A stretch of 64,000 nt of DNA from Actinoplanes sp. N902-109 (GTDB taxonomy: Bacteria > Actinomycetota > Actinomycetes > Mycobacteriales > Micromonosporaceae), in assembly GCF_000389965.1 (NCBI RefSeq), contig NC_021191.1, forward strand, positions 4,899,501 through 4,963,500, given 5' to 3'. A program made the position numbers and the translations under genes. This document shows positions 1 through 9,060 of this stretch, piece after piece. Positions within the stretch are counted from its first letter, which is position 1; each line of letters opens with the position of its first letter. The notes beneath the pieces were generated by a model. That model searched no databases. It was not told the DNA's origin and saw only the letters and a list, made by a program, of their open reading frames with translations.

Positions 1-1
1 G

Positions 2-754
2 CCCGAGCAGGGTGGTGCGGCGATCGTGCAGGGTGTCCTCAAGGGCAAGTACCCGTTCGGGTTCAGCAACGCGACCTCGCTGATGGCGGCGCAGGCGGCC
101 GGGTCACCGGTCAAGGCGATCGCGACCGGGGTGGCGTCGACCGGGCGGGCCGGGCGCGACTTCTCGGCGGTGGTGGTGCGCGACGGCAGTGCGATCCATT
201 CGGCGCGGGATCTGGCCGGCCGGCGGATCGCCGTCAACGCGCTGAAAAGCCTGGGCGACACGACCGTCCGGCAGTCGGTGCGCAAGGCCGGCGGGAACGC
301 CGACCACCTGCGGTTCGAGGCGATGCCGTTCGCGGCGATGCCGGCCGCGTTGCAGGCCGGCACGGTGGATGCGGCGTGGGTGGTGGAGCCGCAGCTGTCC
401 GAGGCGCTCACCCAGGGGTCGCAGGTGGTGGCGTCCAACTACGTCGACACGGCGCCGGATCTGACGGTCGCGCTCTACTTCACCGGTACGGCGCTGATCG
501 GGCGGGACGCCGATCTGGTCGCACGGTTCCGGGCGGCGATCGAGGAGTCGCTGACGTACGCCACGGCGCATCCGGACGAGGTGCGGGACATCATCGGCAC
601 CTACACCCCGATCTCGGACGTGGTGCGCACGGCGATGATCCTGCCGTCGTGGCCGCACGACATCAACCGGGCCTCGCTGGACGAGCTGGCCACCCTCGGC
701 GACGAGGACGGGATCTTCAGCAAGCCCCCGCAGCTGGACGAGCTGCTGCCCTGA
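2..754 (+). CDS. ABC transporter substrate-binding protein (NMT1/SsuA-like), 5' end outside window
   Basis: The C-terminal 250 or so residues of a periplasmic-binding-protein-like solute receptor. The frame is open to the window edge, so the signal peptide and first lobe are missing. Visible are the hinge-type segment ARDLAGRRIAVN, typical of the NMT1/taurine/sulfonate receptor family, then QAGTVDAAWVVEP and a helical C-terminal lobe. Such receptors feed small organic ligands such as sulfonates, nitriles or pyrimidine precursors to an ABC importer. The permease and ATPase must lie upstream, because the next gene downstream is on the other strand. The ligand cannot be told from this fragment. 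Confidence 0.8.
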   Translation, partial: PEQGGAAIVQGVLKGKYPFGFSNATSLMAAQAAGSPVKAIATGVASTGRAGRDFSAVVVRDGSAIHSARDLAGRRIAVNALKSLGDTTVRQSVRKAGGNADHLRFEAMPFAAMPAALQAGTVDAAWVVEPQLSEALTQGSQVVASNYVDTAPDLTVALYFTGTALIGRDADLVARFRAAIEESLTYATAHPDEVRDIIGTYTPISDVVRTAMILPSWPHDINRASLDELATLGDEDGIFSKPPQLDELLP

Positions 755-814
755 GGCCTCCCCCGCAACCGGAGGAGCTGCTGCTCCGAGGCCGTTTGCG
801 GTCGGGGTGGGCGG

Positions 815-1315
815 CTACTGGCCCGCGACGAGGTGCTCGGCGGCCAGGGCGGGTGCGCAGCCGGTGTCGACGCGCCGGGCGACGTGACAGGCGACCTGGC
901 GCAGCACCGTGATCTGCTCGGCGTTCAGCCCGTCGATGACGTAGCGGCGCACCGCGTCGACGTGCCCCGGCGCGGCCCGCACCACCAGCGCCATCCCGGC
1001 ATCGGTGAGCACGGCGGTGGTGTAGCGGGCGTTCTCCGGGTCGGGCTCGCGGCGCAGCAGTCCGCGCTGTTCGAGCCGCTTGACGACGTTCGACAGCCGG
1101 GACAGTGACCCGCTCACGAACGAGGCCAGCTCGCTGAGCCGCAGGGTGTGCCCGTCGTGCATGGAGAGCCCGCTGAGCACCATGTAGTCGAACAGCGTGA
1201 GGTTGTTGTCGCGCAGCAGCTGGGCGTCGAGCGCGCTGGGCAGCTTGAAGATCAGACTGGCCAGGGCCCGCCAGGCCCCGAGCTCGTCGTCGTTCAGCCA
1301 CCGCGGTTCGTCCAT
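815..1315 (-). CDS. MarR-family transcriptional regulator
   Basis: A 166-residue winged-helix repressor. The MarR core is clear: a dimerisation helix, LTLFDYMVLSGLSMHDG, the recognition region LRLSELASFVSGSLSRLSNVVKRLEQRGLL, and the wing RREPDPENARYTTAVLTDAG. The ATG at 1315 is preferred because an upstream extension of 24 codons has no MarR-like sequence and would run through the operator region. It is divergent from the azoreductase gene with 110 bp between the starts, the usual layout for a MarR protein that represses itself and a neighbouring flavoenzyme until an electrophile or quinone binds. Two dyads sit in that gap. Confidence 0.9.
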   Translation of the reverse strand: MDEPRWLNDDELGAWRALASLIFKLPSALDAQLLRDNNLTLFDYMVLSGLSMHDGHTLRLSELASFVSGSLSRLSNVVKRLEQRGLLRREPDPENARYTTAVLTDAGMALVVRAAPGHVDAVRRYVIDGLNAEQITVLRQVACHVARRVDTGCAPALAAEHLVAGQ

Positions 1316-1367
1316 GGCGTCCAGCGTACGTCGTCGTCCGGGGCCGGAGTGACGAACATCCCCACTG

Positions 1368-1412
1368 ACTTCAAGGATGAAGTTCATGTGCTACGTTGGC
1401 TTCAACCTTGAA
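1368..1412. promoter_or_regulatory. Two dyad operators for the MarR regulator
   Basis: Two inverted repeats lie between marR and azoR. The first is ACTTCA-AGGA-TGAAGT (1368-1383), the second TTCAACCTTGAA (1401-1412). Both contain TTCAA facing a TGAA or TTGAA arm. The second ends 13 bp before the azoR ATG, right next to its ribosome site AGGAG (1416-1420). Binding by the MarR protein is inferred from symmetry and position. Confidence 0.65.
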
Positions 1413-1425
1413 CTTAGGAGTTGAG

Positions 1426-2061
1426 ATGACCCTGTTCCGCCTCGATGCCAGCATCCGCACGGAGGGCTCGGCCAGCCGCGAGATCGCCGACATCGTCGAG
1501 CAGGAGTGGCTCGCGGCCCACCCCGGCGACACCATCGAGCGCCGGCACATCGGCGTCGAGGTGCTGCCCGCCGACGCCTGGGGCAGCGCCGTGACGGCCG
1601 GGTTCACCCCCGAGGCCGAGCGCACCCCGGCGCAGCGGGAGGCTGTCGCGCTGGCCGCCACCCTGGTCGACGAGCTGCTGGCGGCCGACGCCATCCTGTT
1701 CGCCGTGCCGCTGTACAACTACGGCGTCTCGCAGCACTTCAAGACCTACATCGACCTGGTCGCCACCGACCCGCGGGCGTTCGGCCAGCAGTTCCTGGCG
1801 GGCAAGAAGGCCGTGCTGGCCACGGTGCGCGGTGGCGCCTACGGTGCCGGCACCCCGCGCGAGGGCTGGGACCACTCGACGCCGTTCCTGCGCCGCATCA
1901 TCGCCGACTCGTGGGGCGCCGACCTGACCATCGTCGAACGCGAGTTCACCCTGGTCGGGGTGAACCCGGCGCTGGACGACTTCAAGGACATGGCCGCGCA
2001 GCTGCACGAGGGCGCGCTGCAGTCGGCCCGCGAGGCCGGCAAGGCGCTCGGCGCACTCTGA
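1426..2061 (+). CDS. azoR: FMN-dependent NADH-azoreductase
   Basis: A 211-residue flavodoxin-fold reductase of the AcpD/AzoR family, which reduces quinones and azo compounds with NAD(P)H. It begins LFRLDASIRTEGSASREIAD, matching the phosphate-binding loop that follows the first strand (D-S-R/I-x-x-S-x-S). Later come FAVPLYNYGVSQHFKTYIDL, the FMN-contacting loop of the family, and TVRGGAYG. The ATG at 1426 has AGGAG five bases upstream; the in-frame ATG at 1396 has none and lies among the operators. Length agrees with AzoR (about 200). Control by the divergent MarR protein is likely, suggesting a quinone or electrophile stress unit. Confidence 0.9.
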   Translation: MTLFRLDASIRTEGSASREIADIVEQEWLAAHPGDTIERRHIGVEVLPADAWGSAVTAGFTPEAERTPAQREAVALAATLVDELLAADAILFAVPLYNYGVSQHFKTYIDLVATDPRAFGQQFLAGKKAVLATVRGGAYGAGTPREGWDHSTPFLRRIIADSWGADLTIVEREFTLVGVNPALDDFKDMAAQLHEGALQSAREAGKALGAL

Positions 2062-2235
2062 CCCGCCCCGGTTTCCGCTGCTCGACGGCCCGGCGACGCA
2101 TGACTGCGGCGCCGGGCCGGCGCGTTGCCACGGCTTGCGTTTCCGGCTGGAAAATTGGTTCGGATTCCCTTGTTTTGACGACGGCCCATGTGTCAAGGTC
2201 CGTCCACACCGACCGGGGAGGATCCGACGTACGTG

Positions 2236-3342
2236 ATGCACCAGGCCGCGATCGAACTCGCCGGCGTCCACAAGGAGTACCGGTCCCACGGTGAGACGGT
2301 GCAGGCCGTGCGCCCCACCGACCTGACCGTCGCAGCGGGCGAGTTCTTCTCGTTGCTGGGCCCCTCCGGCTGTGGCAAGACCACCACCATGCGGATGATC
2401 GCCGGGTTCGAGGACCCGACCGGCGGCACCGTGTTCCTCGACGGGCGCGACGTCACCGGGGTCGCCCCGCACAAGCGCGACGTCAACATGGTGTTCCAGT
2501 CCTATGCGCTCTTCCCGCACCTCACGGCGTACCAGAATGTGGCTTTCGGCTTGGAGCGCAAGAAAGTCGCCCGGCCGGAGATCCGCCGGCGGGTCGGCGA
2601 GATGCTGGAGATCGTGTCGCTGGGCGGCCTGGAACGGCGCACGCCGCGTCAGTTGTCCGGCGGTCAGCAGCAGCGGGTCGCACTGGCCCGGGCGCTGGTC
2701 AACGGGCCGCGGGCGCTGCTGCTCGACGAACCGCTCGGCGCGCTCGACCTCAAGCTGCGCCAGCAGATGCAGCTGGAGCTCAAGCGCATCCAACGCGAGG
2801 TGGGCATCACCTTCGTCTACGTCACCCACGACCAGGGCGAGGCGCTGACCATGTCCGACCGGATCGCTGTCATGCAGGCCGGCCGGATCGAGCAGCTGGG
2901 CAGCCCGCGGGCGATCTACGAGCGGCCCGCCACCCGGTTCGTGGCCGGCTTCATCGGTACGTCCAACCTGCTGGACGGCACGGTCGAGCGGGTCGACGAC
3001 GGCATCGCCCGGCTCGCGTCCGGGACCGGCGAGCGGGTGCTGGTCCCGGTCCCGGCGACGGTCACCGCGGGCACGGCCCTGGAGATCTCGGTACGCCCGG
3101 AGAAGATCGACCTCACCCTCGAACCGCCCCCGGCCGACGGCGCCAGCATGCTGTCCGCGGTCGTGATCGACGTCGTCTACCACGGCACCTCGACGAACTA
3201 CACGGTCCGGACGTCGACCGGCGCCGCGCTGGTGGTGTTCGACCAGAACGCCGCGTCGGCCGAGGACCTGGCCCGACCGGGCGATCGGGTCCATCTGACC
3301 TGGCAGCCGCAGCACTCCTACCCGATCGGAGTCAGCTCATGA
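2236..3342 (+). CDS. potA: Spermidine/putrescine ABC transporter ATP-binding protein
   Basis: A 368-residue import ATPase. Walker A GPSGCGKTTT, Q-loop FQSYALFPHLT, signature LSGGQQQR, Walker B ALLLDEPLGALD and H-loop THDQGEA are all intact, and the C-terminal 120 residues form a TOBE-type domain as in PotA/FbpC. The start is either the ATG at 2236 or the adjacent GTG at 2233; GGGGAGG at 2215-2221 is the only purine-rich site near them, so the longer reading from 2188 is unlikely. The stop overlaps the next start (ATGA), so it is translationally coupled to the binding-protein gene. It energises the two permeases that follow. Confidence 0.92.
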   Translation: MHQAAIELAGVHKEYRSHGETVQAVRPTDLTVAAGEFFSLLGPSGCGKTTTMRMIAGFEDPTGGTVFLDGRDVTGVAPHKRDVNMVFQSYALFPHLTAYQNVAFGLERKKVARPEIRRRVGEMLEIVSLGGLERRTPRQLSGGQQQRVALARALVNGPRALLLDEPLGALDLKLRQQMQLELKRIQREVGITFVYVTHDQGEALTMSDRIAVMQAGRIEQLGSPRAIYERPATRFVAGFIGTSNLLDGTVERVDDGIARLASGTGERVLVPVPATVTAGTALEISVRPEKIDLTLEPPPADGASMLSAVVIDVVYHGTSTNYTVRTSTGAALVVFDQNAASAEDLARPGDRVHLTWQPQHSYPIGVSS

Positions 3343-4500
3343 TCAACCGTCGCAACCTCCTGCAGCTGTCCGGGCTCGGCGGGGGCGGGGATGGCGCTGG
3401 CCGCGTGCGGCGTCAAGGGCAAGGGCGCACCGGGGGCCAGTGCACCGGCGCCGGACGCGGTGGCCAAGTTCTGGGCCGGCCGGACCAGCAACGGCAAGGT
3501 GAACTTCGCCAACTGGCCGCTCTACATGGACCCGAAGAAGCCCCAGCTGCAGAAGTTCACCGCCGCGACCGGGGTGCAGGTGACCTATCAGGAGGTCATC
3601 GAGGAGATGGGCCCCTGGTTCGCCAAGGTGCAGCCGCAGCTGGCGGCCGGGCAGGACATCGGCTACGACCTGATGGTCATCACCAACGGCGTCCAGTTCC
3701 GGCAGTTCAAGGACTCCGGGTTCCTGGCGCCGCTGGACCACTCGAAGCTGCCGAACTACCTGGCCAACGCCGACCCCTCGTACGCCCGCAGCACGTACGA
3801 CCCGGGCAACGTCTACTCGATCCCGTACACCTCCGGCATCACCGGGATCGCCTACGACGAGAAGCGGACCGGACGGCCGATCACCAGCCTGGCCGATCTG
3901 TGGGACCCGGCGTTCAAGGGCAAGGTCGGCATGCTCTCGGACACCTCCGAGCTGGGCAACTTCGGCATGCTGGCGCTGGGCATCGACCCCGCGAGGTCCA
4001 CGCCCGACGACTGGAGGAAGGCCGCGGCCAAGCTCAAGGAGCAGAAGAGCAAGGGCATCCTGCGCAACTACTACGACCAGAACTACGTCGACGCGCTCGG
4101 CAAGGGCGAGGTGTGGATCACCCAGGCCTGGTCCGGCGACATCTATCAGAAGAACGTGTCCGACGGCACCGACTTCACGTTCGTCATCCCCCAGGAGGGC
4201 GGGACGATCTGGACGGACAACTTCGCGATCCCGGTCACCGCGAAGAACCCGCTGGACGCCCTGAAGCTGATGGACTTCTTCTACCAGGTCGACATCGCCG
4301 CGTCGCTGGCCGAATACATCACGTTCGTGTGCCCGGTGCCGACGGCCAAGGCGAGGATCGGCGACAGCGACGTGGCCAACAGCCCGCTGGTGTTCCCCGG
4401 GCCGGCCGACTACGCCCGGCTGCACTACTACCGCGACTTCGCCACGACGGCCGAGCAGCAGGAGTACCAGAGCATCTTCGAACCGATCACGCTGAGCTGA
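3339..4500 (+). CDS. potD: Polyamine ABC transporter substrate-binding lipoprotein, frame shifted inside the signal peptide
   Basis: A PotD-type extracellular receptor of about 386 residues. The N-terminus MINRRNLLQLSGLGG is a Tat-like signal starting at 3339, but its frame runs out of register in the G-rich stretch 3381-3390. Removing a single G would join it to MALAACGVKG, giving a hydrophobic segment and the lipobox LAAC. Downstream, the mature protein reads without interruption (VNFANWPLYMD, GYDLMVITNG, YSIPYTSGITGIAYDE, WSGDIYQ), all typical of PotD/PotF. Starting at the ATG at 3391 would leave the lipobox without a signal. Either one G is an assembly or sequencing error, or the copy varies in phase. 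Confidence 0.85.
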
Positions 4501-4504
4501 GCCC

Positions 4505-5359
4505 GTGCGTCACCGACTCGCGCCGTACCTGCTGGTCCTGCCCGGCGGGCTCTGGCTGCTGCTGTTCTTCGTCGTCCCGATGGTCACCATGCTGTCGCTG
4601 TCGTTGCAGGAGGGCGACATCGTCAACGGGTACGTCTTCACGTTCCACTGGCAGAACTACACCGACACGATCGCGAACTACCAGACCCAGCTGGTGCGCT
4701 CGCTGGCGTACGGGGCGATCGCCACGCTGGTGCTGATCGTGCTGGCGTTCCCGGTGGCGTACCGGATCGCCTTTCACGGCGGCAGCCGCAAGTCCACCTT
4801 CCTGTTCCTGTTGCTGCTGCCGTTCTTCGTGTCGTTCGTGCTGCGCACGATCTCGTGGCGGTGGATCCTCACCGACGAGGGGATCGTGCTCGGCCCGCTC
4901 AAGGATGCCGGGCTGCTGCCCGATGCCTTCCACCTCCTCGGCACTCCGGTCGCGGTGATCAGCGGACTGGTCTACAACTTCCTGCCGTTCATGGTGCTGC
5001 CGATCTATGTCGCGCTGGAACGCATCGACCCACGGGTGGTCGAGGCCGCCCGCGACCTGTACGCCAGCCCGGCCGCCGCCTTCCGCAAGGTGGTCCTCCC
5101 GCTGGCCCTGCCCGGGGTGTTCGCCGGGGTGCTGATGACGTTCGTGCCGGCCAGCTCGGACTACGTCAACTCGGCGGTGCTGGGCAGCTCCTCGACCACC
5201 ATGATCGGCCAGGTCATCCAGTCGCAGTACCTGGTCAGCTCCAACTACCCGGCCGCGTCCGCGCTGTCGTTCACGCTGATGGCGGTCCTGCTGATCGGCG
5301 TGTTCCTCTACGCCCGGCTGCTGGGCACCGAGGACGTCATGAAGGTGGCCGCCCGATGA
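4505..5359 (+). CDS. potB: Spermidine/putrescine ABC transporter permease PotB
   Basis: A 284-residue inner-membrane permease with about six hydrophobic segments, beginning APYLLVLPGGLWLLLFFVVP. The cytoplasmic EAA-like loop VEAARDLYASPAAAFRKVVLP, followed by PGVFAG, is the surface that docks on the ATPase. It starts with GTG four bases after the potD stop and ends overlapping potC by four bases. Family and gene order (A-D-B-C) fit polyamine or related importers. The loop FVPASSDYVNSAVLG resembles PotB rather than sugar permeases. The exact substrate is inferred from neighbouring oxidase, transaminase and dehydrogenase genes. Confidence 0.9.
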   Translation: MRHRLAPYLLVLPGGLWLLLFFVVPMVTMLSLSLQEGDIVNGYVFTFHWQNYTDTIANYQTQLVRSLAYGAIATLVLIVLAFPVAYRIAFHGGSRKSTFLFLLLLPFFVSFVLRTISWRWILTDEGIVLGPLKDAGLLPDAFHLLGTPVAVISGLVYNFLPFMVLPIYVALERIDPRVVEAARDLYASPAAAFRKVVLPLALPGVFAGVLMTFVPASSDYVNSAVLGSSSTTMIGQVIQSQYLVSSNYPAASALSFTLMAVLLIGVFLYARLLGTEDVMKVAAR

Positions 5360-6132
5360 GGTTCCTGCGCGTCTACACCTGGCTGGTCATCGCCTGGCTC
5401 ACCCTGCCCGTGGTGATCATGATCTGGTTCGGCTTCAACGACACCCCCGGGCGCTACAACCAGACCTGGGAGGGCTGGACCCTCAAGTGGTACGGCAAGC
5501 TGTTCGCGCTCGACGACCTGACCCGGGCGCTGCTCACCTCGCTGGTGATCGCCGTGGTCACCATGGTGGTCGCGGGCGCGCTGGGCACCGGGATCGGTTA
5601 TGCGCTGGGCCGCTACCAGTTCCGCGGCTCGGGCGGGGTCAACCTGGTGATGTTCGCCGTCATCTCGTCGCCCGAGCTGGTCATGGGCGCCTCGCTGCTG
5701 TCGCTGTTCGTGTCGCTGGGCGTCGGACCCGGGCCCACCACGATCACCATCGCGCACGTGATGTTCTCGATCTCGTTCGTCGCGGTGATCGTGCGGGCCC
5801 GGGTGCTCGGGCTGGACCGCTCGCTGGAGGAGGCCGCGGCCGACCTCGGGGCCAACGGCTGGACCACGTTCTGGCGGATCACCTTCCCGCTCATCCTGCC
5901 CGCGGTGCTGTCCGGCATGCTGCTGGCCTTCGCGCTGTCCATCGACGACTTCGTGGTCACCGCGTTCACCGCGGGCACCACCCGTACGTTCCCGCTGTGG
6001 ATCTGGGGTGCCACCCGGATGGGCCTGCCACCACAGGTCAACGTGATGGGCACGCTAATCTTCGCGGCCGGGGTGTTGACAGCCGTCGCCACCGGTATCC
6101 GATCGCGGCCCCGCCGTGCGCGCGTTAGCTGA
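5356..6132 (+). CDS. potC: Spermidine/putrescine ABC transporter permease PotC
   Basis: The second permease subunit, 258 residues with six predicted membrane spans. It opens with a hydrophobic helix (VYTWLVIAWLTLPVVIMIWF) and carries the EAA loop EEAAADLGANGWTTFWRITFP, followed by LPAVLSGMLLAFALSIDDFV, which is characteristic of PotC. The ATG at 5356 overlaps the potB stop (ATGA). The last codons overlap the next gene by 17 bases, so transporter and oxidase are probably made from one transcript. PotB and PotC form the channel heterodimer with PotA. Confidence 0.9.
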   Translation: MRFLRVYTWLVIAWLTLPVVIMIWFGFNDTPGRYNQTWEGWTLKWYGKLFALDDLTRALLTSLVIAVVTMVVAGALGTGIGYALGRYQFRGSGGVNLVMFAVISSPELVMGASLLSLFVSLGVGPGPTTITIAHVMFSISFVAVIVRARVLGLDRSLEEAAADLGANGWTTFWRITFPLILPAVLSGMLLAFALSIDDFVVTAFTAGTTRTFPLWIWGATRMGLPPQVNVMGTLIFAAGVLTAVATGIRSRPRRARVS

Positions 6133-7474
6133 CGCCGTCCCGGAACCCTACTGGCTGCGGCAGCCGGGAGCACCGGCCGCCGCGGACCCGCTGGAGCGCC
6201 CCGAACGGGCCGACCTGGCGGTGATCGGCGCCGGTTACAGCGGACTGTGGACGGCGCTGCGGGCCAAGGAACGCGACCCCGGCCGGGACGTGGTGGTGCT
6301 GGAGGCCGGGACGGCGGGCTGGGCGGCATCCGGCCGCAACGGCGGGTTCTGCTCGGCCAGCCTCACCCACGGCTTCGACAACGGCGCGAGCCGCTTCCCC
6401 GGTGAGATGGCCACGCTGCAACGGATCGGCCTGGAGAACCTGGCCGCCATCGCCGCCACGGTCCAGCGGTACGGGATCGGGTGCGGCTTCGAGCGTACGG
6501 GGGAACTGCTGGTCGCCACGGCCGAGTGGCAGCTGCGCGAGCTGACCCGCCTGGGCCTGCCGATGCTGGACCGCGCCGCGGTGCGCGCGGAACTCGACTC
6601 GCCCACCTACCTCGGCGGCGTGTGGGACCGCGAGGGGTGCGCGATGGTGGACCCGGCCCGGCTGGTCTGGGGCCTGCGCGCGGCATGCCTGGCGCTGGGC
6701 GTGCGCTTCTACGAGAACACCCAGGTCGACCGGATCGAGGTGCAGCGTGACGGCCTGCGCCTGCACACCCTGCGCGGCCGGGCCGACGCCGCCCGGGTGG
6801 CCCTCGCGACCGGCGCACACACCGCTCTGCTGCGTCGGCTGCGGCACTACGTCGTCCCGGTGTACGACTACGCGCTGATGACCGCCCCGCTCAGCCCGGC
6901 CCAGCTCGCGTCGATCGGCTGGCGGCACCGGCAGGGGGTGGGCGACTCCGGCAACCAGTTCCACTACTACCGGCTGACCGCGGACAACCGCATCCTGTGG
7001 GGCGGCTACGACGCGGTCTACTACCGCGGCGGGCGCATCACCGCGGACCGCGACCAGCGCGAGGCCACCTTCCGCAGGCTGGCCCGGCACTTCGCCGCCA
7101 CTTTCCCCCAGCTGGCCGACGTGCGCTTCACCCACAAGTGGGGCGGCGTGATCGACGCCTGCAGCCGGTTCAGCTCCTTCTTCGGTACGGGGTACGGCGG
7201 CCGGCTGGCCTATGCCGCGGGCTACACCGGTCTGGGCGTCGGGGCCACCCGGTTCGGCGCCGACGTCATGCTCGACCTGCTCGACGGCCGCCGCACCGAA
7301 CGCACGGCGCTCAAGATGGTGCGCACCAAACCGGTGCCCTTCCCACCCGAGCCGCTGCGCACTGGCGTGATCCAGCTGACCCGCTGGTCGATCGCCCGGG
7401 CGGACCAGCACGACGGCCGGCGCAACCTGTGGCTGCGCACCCTCGACCGGGTCGGGTTGGGCTTCGACTCCTAG
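6116..7474 (+). CDS. FAD-dependent oxidoreductase, DAO family (gamma-glutamylputrescine oxidase-like)
   Basis: A 452-residue flavoenzyme. The ADP-binding motif VIGAGYSGLWTALRAKE and the GRNGGF segment near residue 70 are typical of the glycine/D-amino-acid oxidase family that includes PuuB and OrdL. The C-terminal KWGGVIDACSRFSSFFG and YAAGYTGLGVGATRFGADVM form the second FAD contact. It starts with GTG inside the end of potC, so it is the last gene of the pot operon. This suggests it oxidises the imported amine or a conjugate of it. An alternative is another secondary amine oxidase; the substrate pocket cannot be read from sequence alone. Confidence 0.85.
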   Translation: MRALADAVPEPYWLRQPGAPAAADPLERPERADLAVIGAGYSGLWTALRAKERDPGRDVVVLEAGTAGWAASGRNGGFCSASLTHGFDNGASRFPGEMATLQRIGLENLAAIAATVQRYGIGCGFERTGELLVATAEWQLRELTRLGLPMLDRAAVRAELDSPTYLGGVWDREGCAMVDPARLVWGLRAACLALGVRFYENTQVDRIEVQRDGLRLHTLRGRADAARVALATGAHTALLRRLRHYVVPVYDYALMTAPLSPAQLASIGWRHRQGVGDSGNQFHYYRLTADNRILWGGYDAVYYRGGRITADRDQREATFRRLARHFAATFPQLADVRFTHKWGGVIDACSRFSSFFGTGYGGRLAYAAGYTGLGVGATRFGADVMLDLLDGRRTERTALKMVRTKPVPFPPEPLRTGVIQLTRWSIARADQHDGRRNLWLRTLDRVGLGFDS

Positions 7475-7519
7475 CTGTCAGCGGGGCACGCACCGGGCCG
7501 CACCGGCGCGGTGACCGGC

Positions 7520-8110
7520 TGCGGCGGCCGCTGCTCGACGCACCCGTCCACATCGACCCCGGCACCCGCACCGCCCGCGTGCCCACCGGCAGGACCTGGG
7601 GCGACATCGTGCCCGCGGCGGCCGAGATCGACCCGGTGCCCTCCCCCGCTGCCGTTCGTCCCACCCGCGCCGGCCGTTCGGCGCGTGCTCGCCATCGACG
7701 GCGCGCTGGCGGTCCCGGCGCAGGACGACCTGCCGGGCGCCCAGCACCTCCTCGACGGCCTGCCCACCCCGCTGACCACGCCGGGCGAGCCGCTGCTGGA
7801 CATGTGGGCGCCGGCCGGCCCCGAGGCGTTACCGCTGACCCACAGGGAAGCGCCCCGGCCGGTGGCCTTTCGCACCGGCACCGCGCTGATCGACGAGCCC
7901 GGCACGACGACTGAGCCAAGGCGCTGGATGCCGCCCCGGCCTCATCGCGTTCGAGGTGCGGCAGCTCGGCGGCGCCTTCGCCGAGCCCCCGCTCGACCGC
8001 TTCGCGGCACCGCTGCTCTCCTGTGCGGTCGGTGCTGCCGGGGACGCCACCGACCGGGACCTGGCGGCCGTGCGGTCGGTGCTCCAGCCGTACCTCACCG
8101 GACGCACCGC
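7520..8110 (+). pseudogene. Remnant of an FAD-linked oxidase (PCMH/BBE type)
   Basis: Pieces of one protein family appear in order but in different frames. First comes VHIDPGTRTARVPTGRTWGD (about 7549-7610), the strand-turn of the FAD-binding PCMH domain. Next is LDMWAPAGPEALPLTHREAP (about 7796-7860), and last FEVRQLGGAF with LLSCAVGAAGDATDRDLAAV (about 7950-8090), the substrate-domain core of berberine-bridge-like oxidases. No single open frame links them, and much of the roughly 450-residue family length is missing, so this is a dead gene. It sits directly behind the live DAO oxidase gene. Confidence 0.7.
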
Positions 8111-8211
8111 AGCGTACGTACGACGATGCAGGCTGACCGGTCTTCGATCAGGCCCCGGGCCGACGCCGGATCATCCGATGTCCCGGCGCGGCCGCCCATC
8201 CGAGGATCCCG

Positions 8212-8760
8212 GTGACGATGGTGGTGCTGCCGATGGTGTCGATGCAGCCCATACCCGAGCCGGTACCGAGACCTGAGCCCGAGCCGGAACCCGAGCCGAG
8301 ACCCGAACCGGCACGGCGGTCCCGGTCCGAACCGGACAACCCGGCCCGGGACACAAGGGCCGGGGCGCCGAGCCCCGCGGCGGAGTCGACCGAAGCGGCG
8401 CAGGCGGCGAATGACGCGATCCAGGCGAACAACGCGCTGCTTGCGGCCGAGCCGCACGATCTGCCGTTGCTCGACGCGGCGAGCAGGCACCGGGGCGCGG
8501 TCCACATCGGGAACTGCCGGCCGACGCCGGGCTCGGGCGGGTGGCGGCGCTCGACACGATGCCGGCGGACGAGCCGCTGTGGCGGTTCCTCGCAGCGAGC
8601 GAACGAGAGCTGCGGGACCACCTACCGGCCTACGACATCGAGCCGCCGCCGGCTGAGCGTTGGACCACATCGGTGCAGACAGCCCTGCTTCGCTGCAGAG
8701 CCGCCGCCGGGGTGAACGCACTGCCGACACGGCACGCGCCCGACCGAATACGATCCTGCT
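8212..8760 (+). pseudogene. Frame-broken hypothetical gene with Pro-Glu repeat
   Basis: An ATG frame (8212) encodes a short Pro-Glu-rich stretch (PEPEPEPEPRPEP) and then a helical segment, EAAQAANDAIQANNALLAAE. Around 8515-8530 protein-like sequence continues in another frame as RVAALDTMPADEPLWRFLAA and SVQTALLRCRAAAGVN. A single frameshift would give one protein of about 170 residues. The family was not recognised. Neighbouring decay makes a pseudogene likelier than a sequencing error, but both are possible. Confidence 0.4.
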
Positions 8761-9060
8761 CCGCCGGCCTCGAGCGGCTGATCGACGCCCACGTCAAGGC
8801 TCGAGCCGCCGCACCACCTTACGAACAGGCCGGGTTCCGAGGCCGCGGTAGCTGTCGGCCTTGCGGGCAGGGACGTTCCCGCAGGGCCACCCGACCCGGC
8901 GGCCCGGGCGGCTGAGGCGGTGGAGCTGCTCAGGGGCGGGATGTTCCTGAGCAGCTCTGGGGCACGCTGCAGGAGCTGTTGCACCTGCTCGTGAGACGTC
9001 CTGCGGACCTCGGCGTGGTGCACGGGACAGTCACCGCCAGGATCGATGCCGCGCGGCCAC
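8761..9060. other. Non-coding stretch without recognisable content
   Basis: About 300 bases between the broken genes and the convergent LLM oxidoreductase gene. I see no convincing reading frame, repeat or RNA. It probably belongs to the same decayed segment as 7.5-8.7 kb. Confidence 0.4.

Noticed and set aside
1414..3315. A 633-codon open frame on the minus strand
   Set aside because: Lies opposite azoR and potA; its translation is low-complexity Arg/Gly/His/Asp-rich and has no family motifs. It is a by-product of G+C-rich codon positions.
8212..8320. Pro-Glu repeat as a real secreted-protein linker
   Set aside because: The frame is interrupted shortly after and lies in decayed sequence, so kept only as part of a pseudogene.
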